Positions 8,542-17,024 of a DNA stretch of 64,000 nucleotides are shown one piece after another. The notes beneath the pieces are model-generated. The model was given only the letters and a program-made list of their open reading frames with translations. It was not told the origin of the DNA and ran no database searches. A program made the position numbers and the translations under genes. Source of the DNA: an uncultured Eubacteriales bacterium (GTDB lineage: Bacteria; Bacillota; Clostridia; Oscillospirales; Oscillospiraceae); assembly GCA_900319635.1 (NCBI GenBank), contig ONPF01000006.1, positions 1 through 64,000 of the forward strand, given 5' to 3'. Position 1 is the first letter of the stretch. Every line of letters starts with the position of its first letter.

Positions 8542-9264
8542 ATGAACGAGACCAAATTCACCTTCAAGCGCACGGAGAAGAAATACCTGCTCACAGCGGA
8601 GCAGTATGAGGCGCTGTGGGAGCGGATGAGCCCCTATCTGGAGCCGGACGACTACCCGCTGAGCACCGTGTGCAGCATCTACTACGACACCGACGACTAC
8701 AGCCTGATCCGCCACTCCATCGAGGGGCCGGTGTACAAGGAAAAGCTGCGTCTGCGCAGCTACAATGTCCCCGGGCAGGAGGATCCGGTGTTCGTGGAGC
8801 TGAAAAAGAAATACAAGGGCGTGGTCTACAAGCGCCGGGTGCAGCTGCCCGAACGGGAGGCCGCCGCCTGGCTCAACGAGGGCCGCCGCCCCGCCCAGGA
8901 CGGCCAGATGCTTCGGGAGATCGACTGGTTCCTGCACAGCGTCCGCCCCAGGGCCAAGGTGTACCTGGCCTGCGACAGGCTGGCCTGGCGCGCCAAGGAA
9001 GATCCGGAGCTGCGCATCACCTTCGACCGGAATCTGCGCTGGCGGCAGGCGGAGCTGGATCTCTGCGCCGGGGACGAGGGCGAGTCCCTGCTCCCGCCGG
9101 GAGACGTGCTGATGGAGATCAAGACCCCCGCGGCCGCCCCCGTGTGGCTGGCGCGGCTGCTCAGCGAGCTGTTGATCTTCCCCGTCAGCTTCTCCAAGTA
9201 CGGCACCTGCTACAAAGAACATATTTTGAGCGAATACTTCCTTTCTTCTGAAAGTCATAGGTAG
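8542..9264 (+). CDS. VTC-domain polyphosphate polymerase family protein
   Basis: A 240-residue cytoplasmic protein matching the VTC domain (PF09359), a triphosphate-tunnel fold whose yeast members polymerise polyphosphate from ATP. The start (FKRTEKKYLLTAEQYEALW), the TVCSIYYDTDDYSLIR stretch and the basic/acidic strands KEKLRLRSYN, VFVELKKKYKGVVYKRRV and VLMEIKTP are the expected tunnel residues. The next gene encodes a DUF4956 membrane protein, the usual neighbour of bacterial VTC proteins, with CotH upstream. Polymerase activity and product handling at the membrane are inferred from family and context. Confidence 0.88.
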   Translation: MNETKFTFKRTEKKYLLTAEQYEALWERMSPYLEPDDYPLSTVCSIYYDTDDYSLIRHSIEGPVYKEKLRLRSYNVPGQEDPVFVELKKKYKGVVYKRRVQLPEREAAAWLNEGRRPAQDGQMLREIDWFLHSVRPRAKVYLACDRLAWRAKEDPELRITFDRNLRWRQAELDLCAGDEGESLLPPGDVLMEIKTPAAAPVWLARLLSELLIFPVSFSKYGTCYKEHILSEYFLSSESHR

Positions 9265-9348
9265 AAATTTTGCCCCGATGGGGAGTTCAATCGTTTTTGA
9301 GGCGGCAGTCTGCCTCGGATTTTGAGCATAATTTTGGAGGTTCCATCC

Positions 9349-10011
9349 ATGCTGAACAGCATTCTCTCTGCGGAAATCACCCTCACCCAGTTTCTGATCT
9401 GCGAACTGACCGCCATGGCCCTGGGCTTTGGCACGTCTCTGGTTTTTCTGCTCCGGGATCGGCATACCGGCGCCTTTTCCCAGGCGCTGGCGCTGCTGCC
9501 GGGCGTGGTGACCCTGGTCATCATGCTGGTTAACGGCAACATCGGCGCGGGCCTGGCTGTGGCCGGCACCTTTGCGCTGGTGCGCTTCCGCAGCGCCCCC
9601 GGCTCCGCCAAGGAGATCACCGGGCTCTTTATCAGCGTGGCCATCGGCCTGGCCTGCGGCATGGGCTTTGTGGGCGCGGCGGCCATCTTCTTTGTGCTGA
9701 TGGCGGTCTATGTGCTGCTGCTGGGCGGGATCCGCTACGGCGAGGAGGGTGTGAAGCACCGGCACCTCAAGATCACCGTCCCGGAAAACATCGACTACGA
9801 GACCGTTTTTGACGATCTGTTCCAGCGCTACACCAGCTTTCACGAGCTGTACAAGGTGCGCACCACCAACATGGGCACCCTCTATGAGCTGCACTATCGC
9901 ATCGAGCTGAAGGATCCCCGGCACACCCGGGAGTTTATTGACGAGCTCCGCTGCCGCAACGGCAACCTGAACATCATCTGCGGACGCGAGCCGGAAAAAG
10001 ACGTGATGTAA
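9349..10011 (+). CDS. DUF4956 membrane protein
   Basis: A 220-residue protein with about four membrane helices in the first 135 residues (FLICELTAMALGFG, LALLPGVVTLVIMLV, AGLAVAGTFALVRFRSAPG, IFFVLMAVYVLLLGG) and a soluble C-terminal domain. The loop ALVRFRSAPGSAKEI is the DUF4956 signature. TTGGAGGTTCCATCC ATG selects MLNSILS, nine codons after another in-frame ATG that lacks a ribosome site. DUF4956 genes commonly follow VTC polymerase genes, so a role in transporting or anchoring the polymerase or its product is plausible but unproven. Confidence 0.85.
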   Translation: MLNSILSAEITLTQFLICELTAMALGFGTSLVFLLRDRHTGAFSQALALLPGVVTLVIMLVNGNIGAGLAVAGTFALVRFRSAPGSAKEITGLFISVAIGLACGMGFVGAAAIFFVLMAVYVLLLGGIRYGEEGVKHRHLKITVPENIDYETVFDDLFQRYTSFHELYKVRTTNMGTLYELHYRIELKDPRHTREFIDELRCRNGNLNIICGREPEKDVM

Positions 10012-10032
10012 TAGAATCTGGAGTGAACTGAT

Positions 10033-11352
10033 ATGAAAAAGCTGATTCCCATTCTGCTTCTGCTTGCCCTGCTGCTGACAGCCTGCTCCCAGAGCGGCGA
10101 GAGCACCGCGGAGACTGCCGCGGACAGCTCCGCAGCGGCGGAGATCCCCTCGGATCACACGGTCATCACCTTCAACGGCACGGAGGTGTCCATCCGCGGC
10201 GGCGGCGCCCGGGACACGGGCAGCGCCGTCGTCATCAGCGCGGCCGGCGCCTATGAGGTCACCGGCGTCAGCAGCGAGAAGACCCTGGTGGTGGACACCG
10301 GGGACGATCCCATGGACGTGACGCTGATCCTCAACAATGTCCAGATCACCAGCCTCTCGGAGCCCTGCATCCGGGTGGACCAGGCCGGACACTTCCGTCT
10401 GCAGCTGGCCTCCGGCAGCCAAAACAAGCTGATCTGGGGCGAGGAGAGCATGCTGCAGAGCCTCGATCCCAACGCCGCCGGCGCCGCCCTCTACAGCGCC
10501 GATGACATGGACATCGAGGGCGAGGGCGCCCTGACCGTCTGCGGCTACATCAATAACGGCATCGGCTGCAAGAAGGATCTGGACATCAACGGCGGCGTCA
10601 TCACGGTGACAGCGGCCAACAACGGCATCAAGGGCAACAACTCCGTCCAGATCAAGGGCGGCAGCATCTCCGTCAGCGCCCGGGGCGACGGCGTCAAGGC
10701 TACCGTCACGGACAAGGAGGGCAAGGGCTTTGTGGAGATCACCGACGGCACCGTCGCCATCGAGGCCTGGGGCGACGGCGTCCAGGCGGCCACCGAGCTG
10801 CGCATCTCCGGCGGCACCCTGGCGGTCACCGCTCAGGGCGACGGGCTGGAGACCGGCAGCAAGGCGCTGAAGGCGGAGCAGGCGGTGCTCATCTCCGGCG
10901 GCACGCTGACGCTCAGCTCCCGGGAGGACGCCCTCCGCTGCAGCCTCGGCAATGTGGAGATCACCGGCGGCACCCTGGACATCCTGGCCCTGGGCGACGG
11001 CATCAGCGCCGGCCAGAAGGGCAGCGGCGTGGGCGACGTGCTGCTCACCGGCGGCACGCTGCAGATCAGCGCCGGCAAGCAGGCCGTCCAGGCCCGGGGC
11101 AGCTTCCAGGCGGGCGACTGCACGCTCTTCGCCCTCTGCGGCTCAGACAAGCAGGCCGCTCCCGCGGGACATGCCAGCCTGCTCTGCATGGTTTCCGGGC
11201 CGGAGGGCGACACCGTGACCGTCGGGGAGCTGGGCAGCCTGACTGCCCGGCAGAGCTACAAGCGGCTCCTCTGCGTCACCGGCGAGCTGAGCGCGGGGAC
11301 GGAGATCGCCGTCACCAACCGCAACGGCACGGTGAACGCCGTCGTCCGGTGA
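10033..11352 (+). CDS. Cthe_2159-type beta-helix lipoprotein (carbohydrate-binding domain family)
   Basis: A 439-residue lipoprotein. The signal peptide ends in the lipobox LLTAC (Cys about 18), followed by a short S/A/E linker. The rest is a parallel beta-helix: repeated rungs such as ALTVCGYINNGIGCKKDLDI, GGVITVTAANNGIKGNNS and GGSISVSARGDGVKA, each with a GG turn. This matches the Cthe_2159 family (PF14262), reported to bind acidic polysaccharides and calcium. It is 21 bp after DUF4956 and 25 bp before kup. In this module it is probably the extracellular ligand-binding component; the partner is unknown. Confidence 0.87.
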   Translation: MKKLIPILLLLALLLTACSQSGESTAETAADSSAAAEIPSDHTVITFNGTEVSIRGGGARDTGSAVVISAAGAYEVTGVSSEKTLVVDTGDDPMDVTLILNNVQITSLSEPCIRVDQAGHFRLQLASGSQNKLIWGEESMLQSLDPNAAGAALYSADDMDIEGEGALTVCGYINNGIGCKKDLDINGGVITVTAANNGIKGNNSVQIKGGSISVSARGDGVKATVTDKEGKGFVEITDGTVAIEAWGDGVQAATELRISGGTLAVTAQGDGLETGSKALKAEQAVLISGGTLTLSSREDALRCSLGNVEITGGTLDILALGDGISAGQKGSGVGDVLLTGGTLQISAGKQAVQARGSFQAGDCTLFALCGSDKQAAPAGHASLLCMVSGPEGDTVTVGELGSLTARQSYKRLLCVTGELSAGTEIAVTNRNGTVNAVVR

Positions 11353-11377
11353 GCGCGCCCGGAAGGGGAGAAATACT

Positions 11378-13387
11378 ATGACTGACAACAATCCGCAGCT
11401 GAACCGGAAACAGCGTTTCCGCTTCAGTCTGTTCCTGGTGACCATCGGCATCGTCTACGGCGACATCGGCACCTCGCCCATGTACGTGATGAAGTCGATC
11501 CTGGAGGGCAACGGCGGCATCACCCAGGTGAACGAGGACTTTATCATCGGCTCTCTGTCCCTGGTGATCTGGACGATCACGCTGCTGACCACCTTCAAAT
11601 ATGTACTCATCGCCATGAGGGCGGACAACCACGGGGAGGGCGGCATCTTCTCCCTGTATTCCCTGGTGAAGCACTGCGGCAAATGGCTCATCTTCCCCGC
11701 CATGCTGGGCGGCGCCGCCCTGCTGGCCGACGGGGTGCTGACCCCCGCCGTCACCGTCACCACGGCGGTGGAGGGTCTGCGCAGTATGGACGCGATGGAT
11801 CGCCTCCTGGGCAGCGGGCAGGGCACGGTGGTGCTCATCACGCTGCTGATCATCTCCCTGCTGTTTCTGGCCCAGCGGGCCGGCACCAGCAAGATCGGCA
11901 AGGCCTTCGGCCCGGTGATGCTGCTGTGGTTCAGCTTCCTGGGCGTGATGGGACTGCTGCAGATCTTCCGGCTGCCGGTGGTGCTGCGGGCCTTCAACCC
12001 CCTCTACGCCGTCCGGGTGCTGCTGAGCCCCTATAACAAGGCGGGCTTCATGATCCTGGGCAGCGTCTTCCTGGCCACCACCGGCGCCGAGGCGCTCTAC
12101 TCCGACATGGGGCATGTGGGCCGGGAAAACGTGTATTTCAGCTGGCCGCTGGTGAAGCTCTGTCTGATCCTGAACTACCTGGGCCAGGGCGCCTGGATCC
12201 TGCAGAGCAAGGGCGACGCGGCTCTGGCGCTGGTGGAGGATCTGAACCCCTTCTTCCTCATGCTGCCGGACATGCTGCGTCCCTTCGCGGTGCTCCTGGG
12301 CGCGGCGGCGGCCATCATCGCCTCCCAGGCGCTGATCACCGGCTCCTACACCCTGGTCTCCGAGGCCATCCTGCTGGATCTGCTGCCCCATCTGGAGATC
12401 CGCTATCCGGCGGACACCAAGGGTCAGCTCTATATCCCCAAGGTCAACACCATCCTCTGGATCGGCTGCAGCCTGGTGGTGCTCTACTTCCGCTCCGGCG
12501 CCCGGATGGAGTCGGCCTACGGCCTGGCCATCACCGTCACCATGCTGATGACCACGGTGCTGCTCAGCGTCTACCTAATGCGGATTCGGAAAAAGCGGAT
12601 CCTGGCGGTGCTGGTGCTGCTGGTCTTCGCCGCCATTGAGGCGGTGTTCTTCCTCTCCAGCCTGGGCAAGTTCATGCACGGAGGCTACGTCACCGTGATC
12701 CTGACCCTGCTGCTGCTGTGGCTGATGGTGGTGTGGCACCGGGGCACCCAGTTGGAGCACCGGTACAGCACCCGCCTGAAGCTGCGGGACTACGTCTCCA
12801 ACCTGGGCAGCCTCAACAAGGATGAGAGCATCCCCCTGCTCTGCAACAACCTGGTGTATCTGGGCAGCAACAACGACACGGAGTATGTGGACCGGGACAT
12901 CCTCTATTCCATTCTGGACAAGGATCCCAAGCGGGCCCAGGCCTACTGGTTCGTCAGCGTCAACGTGCTCAACGAGCCGGACACCCTGGAATACCGGGTG
13001 GACACCTTCGGCACGGACTATATCTTCCGGGTGCGGCTGGATCTGGGCTTCAAGTGCAGCCCCCGGGTGAACGTGTACCTGCGCCAGATCGTGCAGGATC
13101 TGCAGCAGCGCGGCGATCTGCCCGTGCAGGACAAGAAATACTCCATCTACGGCCGGTCCACGGTGGGCACCTTCAAGTTCTGCATGATCCGCAAGTCGGT
13201 GACGCCCAAGACGGAGCTCTCCGCCTTTGACGAGTTCATTCTGAACACCAAGTATGTGATCCGCCGCATGGCGGGCTCCAAGGTGCAGTGGTACGGACTG
13301 GACACCTCCTCCCTGATCGTGGAGACGGTGCCGCTCATCACCGGCGGCGGCGATCCCAACGCCCGCCGCATCCAGCGCGCGGAGTAG
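11378..13387 (+). CDS. kup: KUP-family potassium transporter
   Basis: A 669-residue potassium/proton symporter of the KUP/HAK/KT family. The first helix carries the signature IGIVYGDIGTSPMYV; about twelve membrane helices follow to about residue 460, with family motifs such as ADNHGEGGIFSLYSLV and GTEAL-type TGAEALYSDMGHVG. A cytoplasmic C-terminal domain fills the remainder. AAGGGGAGAAATACT ATG gives the start, 25 bp after the beta-helix lipoprotein, so it may be cotranscribed with that module. Length is normal for the family. A strong bidirectional terminator follows. Confidence 0.95.
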   Translation: MTDNNPQLNRKQRFRFSLFLVTIGIVYGDIGTSPMYVMKSILEGNGGITQVNEDFIIGSLSLVIWTITLLTTFKYVLIAMRADNHGEGGIFSLYSLVKHCGKWLIFPAMLGGAALLADGVLTPAVTVTTAVEGLRSMDAMDRLLGSGQGTVVLITLLIISLLFLAQRAGTSKIGKAFGPVMLLWFSFLGVMGLLQIFRLPVVLRAFNPLYAVRVLLSPYNKAGFMILGSVFLATTGAEALYSDMGHVGRENVYFSWPLVKLCLILNYLGQGAWILQSKGDAALALVEDLNPFFLMLPDMLRPFAVLLGAAAAIIASQALITGSYTLVSEAILLDLLPHLEIRYPADTKGQLYIPKVNTILWIGCSLVVLYFRSGARMESAYGLAITVTMLMTTVLLSVYLMRIRKKRILAVLVLLVFAAIEAVFFLSSLGKFMHGGYVTVILTLLLLWLMVVWHRGTQLEHRYSTRLKLRDYVSNLGSLNKDESIPLLCNNLVYLGSNNDTEYVDRDILYSILDKDPKRAQAYWFVSVNVLNEPDTLEYRVDTFGTDYIFRVRLDLGFKCSPRVNVYLRQIVQDLQQRGDLPVQDKKYSIYGRSTVGTFKFCMIRKSVTPKTELSAFDEFILNTKYVIRRMAGSKVQWYGLDTSSLIVETVPLITGGGDPNARRIQRAE

Positions 13388-13447
13388 GATTCAGGTTTCA
13401 GAGTTCAGTTTACAGATTGTGGCATGCGATTCTCTTCAGTTAAAGGC

Positions 13448-13491
13448 AAAAGAGGCAGGAATCCAAACGTTTCCTGCCTCTTTTCTTTTTT
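13448..13491. terminator. bidirectional terminator between kup and the M14 peptidase
   Basis: A 14-bp perfect stem (AAAAGAGGCAGGAA / TTCCTGCCTCTTTT), 9-nt loop and T-rich tail, between two convergent genes. Flanking it at 13391-13427 and 13505-13531 are short TTCAGAGTTCAG-type repeats like those at 54.6 kb. Confidence 0.88.
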
Positions 13492-13533
13492 GCCGTCGTA
13501 TTCTTCTGAACACTGAAAACTGAAATCTGAACG

Positions 13534-14811
13534 CTACGTCACCAGGGCGGCGTAGGTCAGGAGCGGGCGGTTGCGCTGGTAGATGGCGGGGAAGTCCCTC
13601 GCGGGCAGGGGGTTCACGCCCAGGCCCACCTCCACGGTGTAGCCAGGGCGGCGGAAGTCCTGCAGAACCCAATCCTTGTACCCGGCGGAGGAGGGGGCGT
13701 CCGGGGCACCCGCCAGGGCGTAGCCAGAGAGGCGGGCGAAGAGCTCCCCGATCTGCCGGGCGTTCTCCGGGGCATAGTCCCGGAACTGCCAGTAGATCAC
13801 CTCGCCCTGGCTGTGGTAGCTCAGGGTCAGCGCGGGGTCGAAGCGCTCCGTCAGCTCCGCCATGGCGCGCGCCTCCGGCTCCGTCAAAGGCGCCTGCCCC
13901 ACGAAGTCTGCCGGCGCGGGGGAAGTGATCCCCAGGGCGTATTTATACGCCCGCGCCTGCTCCCACTCCGCCGGGTACTGCAGATTCAGATCCACCCCCC
14001 GGATGTTGGCCTTCCAGCCGTCGGGGAAGGGGAAGCGGGGATAGCGCTCGGCGATGGCGCGGGCGGCGCGCCAGGCCTCCCCGCTGCGCAGCTCCCCCGT
14101 CACCAGATCCATACCGTCCGGATTCACCGCCGGCACCAGGCAGATGGTGGCGTAATCCAGCAGCTCCCCGGCGGGAAAGCCGTCCAGTTCTTCCCCCGCG
14201 GCCGCCGCCGCGGCCAGCTCCTCGGCAAAGCGCAGCAGCACGGGGGTGGTGATCCACTCGTTGGCGTGGTGCTCCGCGTGGTAGAGCACCCGGTTCCCGC
14301 CCTGCCCCAGGCGCAGGGTCCAAAGGGGCTTTCCCAGCACACTCTTCCCCGCCGTGCCCGACAGCAGGAAGGGGTAGCGGGCGCTGAGCCCCTGCACGCA
14401 GTAGCCCACCAGGGCCGAGCTCCAGGTGAGCTCCGCAGGCACCACCGGGAAGGGCAGCGGCACGATCAGCGAGGCGCCGATCTGCAGATTTTCCGGCTGC
14501 ACGCCCGGGTTTGCCAGAAGAATGGCCTCGGTGCTGCTGCCGTAGAGCCGGGCCAGGGCCCAGATGCTGTCCCCTCTGCGGACGCGGACATTCACATAGC
14601 CGGTGTACCAGGGCAGCAGCGCCCGGTGGGTGGCGGGGCCCACGATCCCGTCCACCGCCAGGCGGTTCACCGCCTGGAAGCGGGAGACGGCGCCCCGCGT
14701 GGCGGCGCCGAAGACCCCGTCGATCTCCAGCGGGCCGAAGCCCGCTCTCTGCAGCGCAAGCTGCAGCAACTCCACGGCGGGGCCGCTGCTTCCGAAAGCC
14801 AAGCTGCGCAT
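13534..14811 (-). CDS. M14 zinc carboxypeptidase with peptidoglycan-binding and LysM domains
   Basis: A 425-residue cell-wall peptidase. Residues 1-65 form a PG_binding_1 domain (LQLALQRAGFGPLEIDGVFG), about 72-118 a LysM (VRVRRGDSIWALARLYGSS), and about 125-425 a peptidase M14 domain. Zinc ligands H and E are in YHAEHHANEW, and the catalytic Glu is probably in GYTVEVGLG. The layout matches gamma-D-glutamyl-diaminopimelate peptidases acting on peptidoglycan stem peptides, often in sporulation or wall recycling. There is no clear signal peptide, as in several sporulation members. GGAGGGATCGCC ATG gives the start. Confidence 0.9.
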   Translation of the reverse strand: MRSLAFGSSGPAVELLQLALQRAGFGPLEIDGVFGAATRGAVSRFQAVNRLAVDGIVGPATHRALLPWYTGYVNVRVRRGDSIWALARLYGSSTEAILLANPGVQPENLQIGASLIVPLPFPVVPAELTWSSALVGYCVQGLSARYPFLLSGTAGKSVLGKPLWTLRLGQGGNRVLYHAEHHANEWITTPVLLRFAEELAAAAAAGEELDGFPAGELLDYATICLVPAVNPDGMDLVTGELRSGEAWRAARAIAERYPRFPFPDGWKANIRGVDLNLQYPAEWEQARAYKYALGITSPAPADFVGQAPLTEPEARAMAELTERFDPALTLSYHSQGEVIYWQFRDYAPENARQIGELFARLSGYALAGAPDAPSSAGYKDWVLQDFRRPGYTVEVGLGVNPLPARDFPAIYQRNRPLLTYAALVT

Positions 14812-14956
14812 GGCGATCCCTCCTTCTCCCCGCCAGTGTATGCGGGCGCGCCGCGCGGATATGACAAAAGAAGGCCTGCCGCCGTACCTGTTCTTGACAA
14901 ATGCGCGGAAGCTTGCTACAATCCCCCTGCATTTTCAGAAAAAGGCGGTTGGAATC

Positions 14957-16138
14957 ATGGGGGAAAGGCAAAGGCTGACGGCGCTGTACGCTCTGGTGCA
15001 GGCGTCGTTCTGGATGAGCTTCTGCGTCGCCGTATCTTTTGCGGCGGTCTATTTGCAGGGCCTCGGGTATGACAATACCCATCTCGGCGTCATTCTGGCA
15101 GCGGGGAATCTGCTGGGCGCCATTCTCGGCCCGGGCTTTTCCACCTGGATCGACAGGAGCACCCACGCCACAGCGTCCCGGCTGATCCCGCCGCTTCTGG
15201 CGGTGCAGGCCGCGGCGCTGGCGCTGCTCCTGCTGCTTCCCCGCAGAGGCGTGCTCACCGCCCTGAGCTATGTTCTGTATGTTGCCTTCTCCCTCAGCGT
15301 CAACTCCCTGAACCTGAAGCTCTATGTGGACTTCTCCCACCTGGGCCTTCCGATCAACTACGGCGTCGCCCGGGGAATGGGCTCGCTGGCCTATGTGCTG
15401 CTCTCCATGGCTCTTGGCGTTCTGGCGGAACGGACTTCGATTGCCGCGCTGCCGATCGTCGGGCTTGCGCTGTGCGCACTGCAGACGGCGGCCCATGTGC
15501 TGCTGTGCAGAAGGCTTCCGCGGGGAGCGGCCGGGCCTGCGGAGGAGCGCCGGGGCGCCTCACTTCTGGCCTTCCTGAGGAAAAACCGCCGTTTCAGCAT
15601 CCTGCTGCTGGGCACGGCGCTGCTGTTCTTCGCCCACAACAGCATCTGCAACTTCCTCATCAACATCACCCGGCAGGTGGGCGGCGACACCGAGGACATG
15701 GGCTATATCAACAGCTTTATGGCAGCCATGGAGATCCCGGTAATGCTGCTTTTCTCCCGCTTCCTGGGCAAGCGAAGCACCGGCGGGCTTCTGCGCCTGG
15801 CGTTCTGCTGCTTCGTGCTGAAAACGGCGGCGGTAGCCGCCGCGCCTTCGATCCCCGCGCTCTACGCTGCCTTCCTTCTTCAGGCGCCCTCTTTCGCCCT
15901 CTATACCGCCGCCATCGTTCCCTATACGGAGCAGGCGGTGGGCTATGAGGATTCTGCCAAGGCCCAGAGCCTGGCCTTTTCCATGACGACGCTGGGCTCT
16001 GTGCTGGCAAGCGCGGTCAGCGGATGGATGCTGGACCGCCTGTCTGTGCCCCAAACGCTGTGGATCGCCTGTCTGGTCTGTGCCATCGGCGCAGGGCTGG
16101 CCTGCTTCGGCGTCCAGCGGAAAAAAGCGCTGCAATAA
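14957..16138 (+). CDS. MFS transporter
   Basis: A 393-residue integral membrane protein with about twelve helices and a central basic cytoplasmic loop (RRLPRGAAGPAEERRG), typical of the major facilitator superfamily. The N-terminal half resembles oligosaccharide or nucleoside-type permeases (GLGYDNTHLGVILAAGNLLGAI). The start MGERQRL is chosen from GGTTGGAATC ATG; longer in-frame extensions overlap the divergent peptidase gene. Substrate cannot be told from sequence. A strong terminator follows directly. Confidence 0.85.
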   Translation: MGERQRLTALYALVQASFWMSFCVAVSFAAVYLQGLGYDNTHLGVILAAGNLLGAILGPGFSTWIDRSTHATASRLIPPLLAVQAAALALLLLLPRRGVLTALSYVLYVAFSLSVNSLNLKLYVDFSHLGLPINYGVARGMGSLAYVLLSMALGVLAERTSIAALPIVGLALCALQTAAHVLLCRRLPRGAAGPAEERRGASLLAFLRKNRRFSILLLGTALLFFAHNSICNFLINITRQVGGDTEDMGYINSFMAAMEIPVMLLFSRFLGKRSTGGLLRLAFCCFVLKTAAVAAAPSIPALYAAFLLQAPSFALYTAAIVPYTEQAVGYEDSAKAQSLAFSMTTLGSVLASAVSGWMLDRLSVPQTLWIACLVCAIGAGLACFGVQRKKALQ

Positions 16139-16147
16139 ACGGATAAA

Positions 16148-16195
16148 AAAGGACGCAGGCCGAAGGTTTTTCTCCTTCGGCCTGCGTCCTTTTGT
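16148..16195 (+). terminator. intrinsic terminator of the MFS gene
   Basis: A 19-bp perfect stem beginning AAAGGACGCAGG, 7-nt loop, then CCTTTTGT. Its A-run on the 5' side makes it usable in both directions. Confidence 0.9.
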
Positions 16196-16351
16196 CGTTA
16201 GTAAAATGCGGATTGACCGCCCGGGGCATCTGCCGGAAAACTTGTCCCGGTTTTTTATCACGCTTTCTTGCAATACGCAAAGCATTCCCGGGAAAACGCG
16301 CCATCGTCAGAATGCAAATTTTCTCTGAATCTGCGCTTGCCGAATCAATCG

Positions 16352-16786
16352 TCATTCAGCCTGCTGCAGCAGTTTGTACAGAAGCCTGTACAGCTCCCGG
16401 GCCTCCTCCGGCTCCAGGTTGACGCACTGCGACATTTTTGCCGGAATGTCCACCGCCCTCTCCCGCAGCGCCTCACCCTCCTCGGTAAGGCTCACGATCA
16501 GGCTGCGCTCGTCCTCGGTGGAGCGGCGCCGGATGAGCAGACCCTTGGCTTCCATTTTTTTCAGCAGGGGAGTCAGCGTGCCAGAATCCAAGTGAAGCAT
16601 GGCGCCCATCTCCTTCACCGTCACAGCCTTCTTTTCCCACAGCACCATCATGGCGATATACTGGGTATAGGTCAGATCCAGCTCGTCCAGATAGGGCTTA
16701 TAGAGCTTGATCGTCTCTCTGGCACAGGCGTACAGCGGAAAGCAGAGCTGCACTTTCAGCCTCAGGGGATCCTTCTTCGTTTCCAT
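16352..16786 (-). CDS. MarR/OhrR-type transcriptional regulator
   Basis: A 144-residue winged-helix repressor. The N-terminal LKVQLCFPLYACAR, with Cys15, matches the redox-sensing cysteine region of OhrR, which detects organic hydroperoxides. The DNA-binding part has LTYTQYIAMMVLWEKKAVTVKEMG, LDSGTLTPLLKKMEAKGLI-like residues and the wing RRSTEDERSLIVSLT. GGAGGGAAA ATG selects METKKD. It follows the genes for a small membrane protein and a larger acidic membrane protein; no peroxidase or Ohr gene is adjacent, so its target is not evident. A second OhrR-like gene at 46.2 kb is linked to gpx. Confidence 0.87.
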   Translation of the reverse strand: METKKDPLRLKVQLCFPLYACARETIKLYKPYLDELDLTYTQYIAMMVLWEKKAVTVKEMGAMLHLDSGTLTPLLKKMEAKGLLIRRRSTEDERSLIVSLTEEGEALRERAVDIPAKMSQCVNLEPEEARELYRLLYKLLQQAE

Positions 16787-16805
16787 TTTCCCTCCGGAAC
16801 GCGGC

Positions 16806-17024
16806 TTACCAAAGGCCGCGCACACCTTCTACGATGTTGTTGAAAGACGTGATTGCCCACTGGGAATACTGCTCCCAGCGGCCGCTCAGGTTATAGCGGA
16901 GATCCAGCGTGGAGTAGATGTCCGCCACGTCGCCGCCGGTCATGAAGCCGACGCCGATGCAGATGGCGCCCAGCAGCACCAGCACCAGCACGATCGCGCC
17001 GATGATTCTCCATCCCTTGCTCAT
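16806..17024 (-). CDS. small single-pass membrane protein
   Basis: A 72-residue protein with one long hydrophobic helix near the N-terminus (IIGAIVLVLVLLGAICIGVGF) and a polar C-terminal part containing two tryptophans. Its ATG overlaps the stop of the preceding gene (ATGA), and GAGGAGGTG provides a ribosome site inside that gene, so the two are translationally coupled. I do not recognise a family. The pair probably forms or regulates a membrane complex. Confidence 0.7.
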   Translation of the reverse strand: MSKGWRIIGAIVLVLVLLGAICIGVGFMTGGDVADIYSTLDLRYNLSGRWEQYSQWAITSFNNIVEGVRGLW

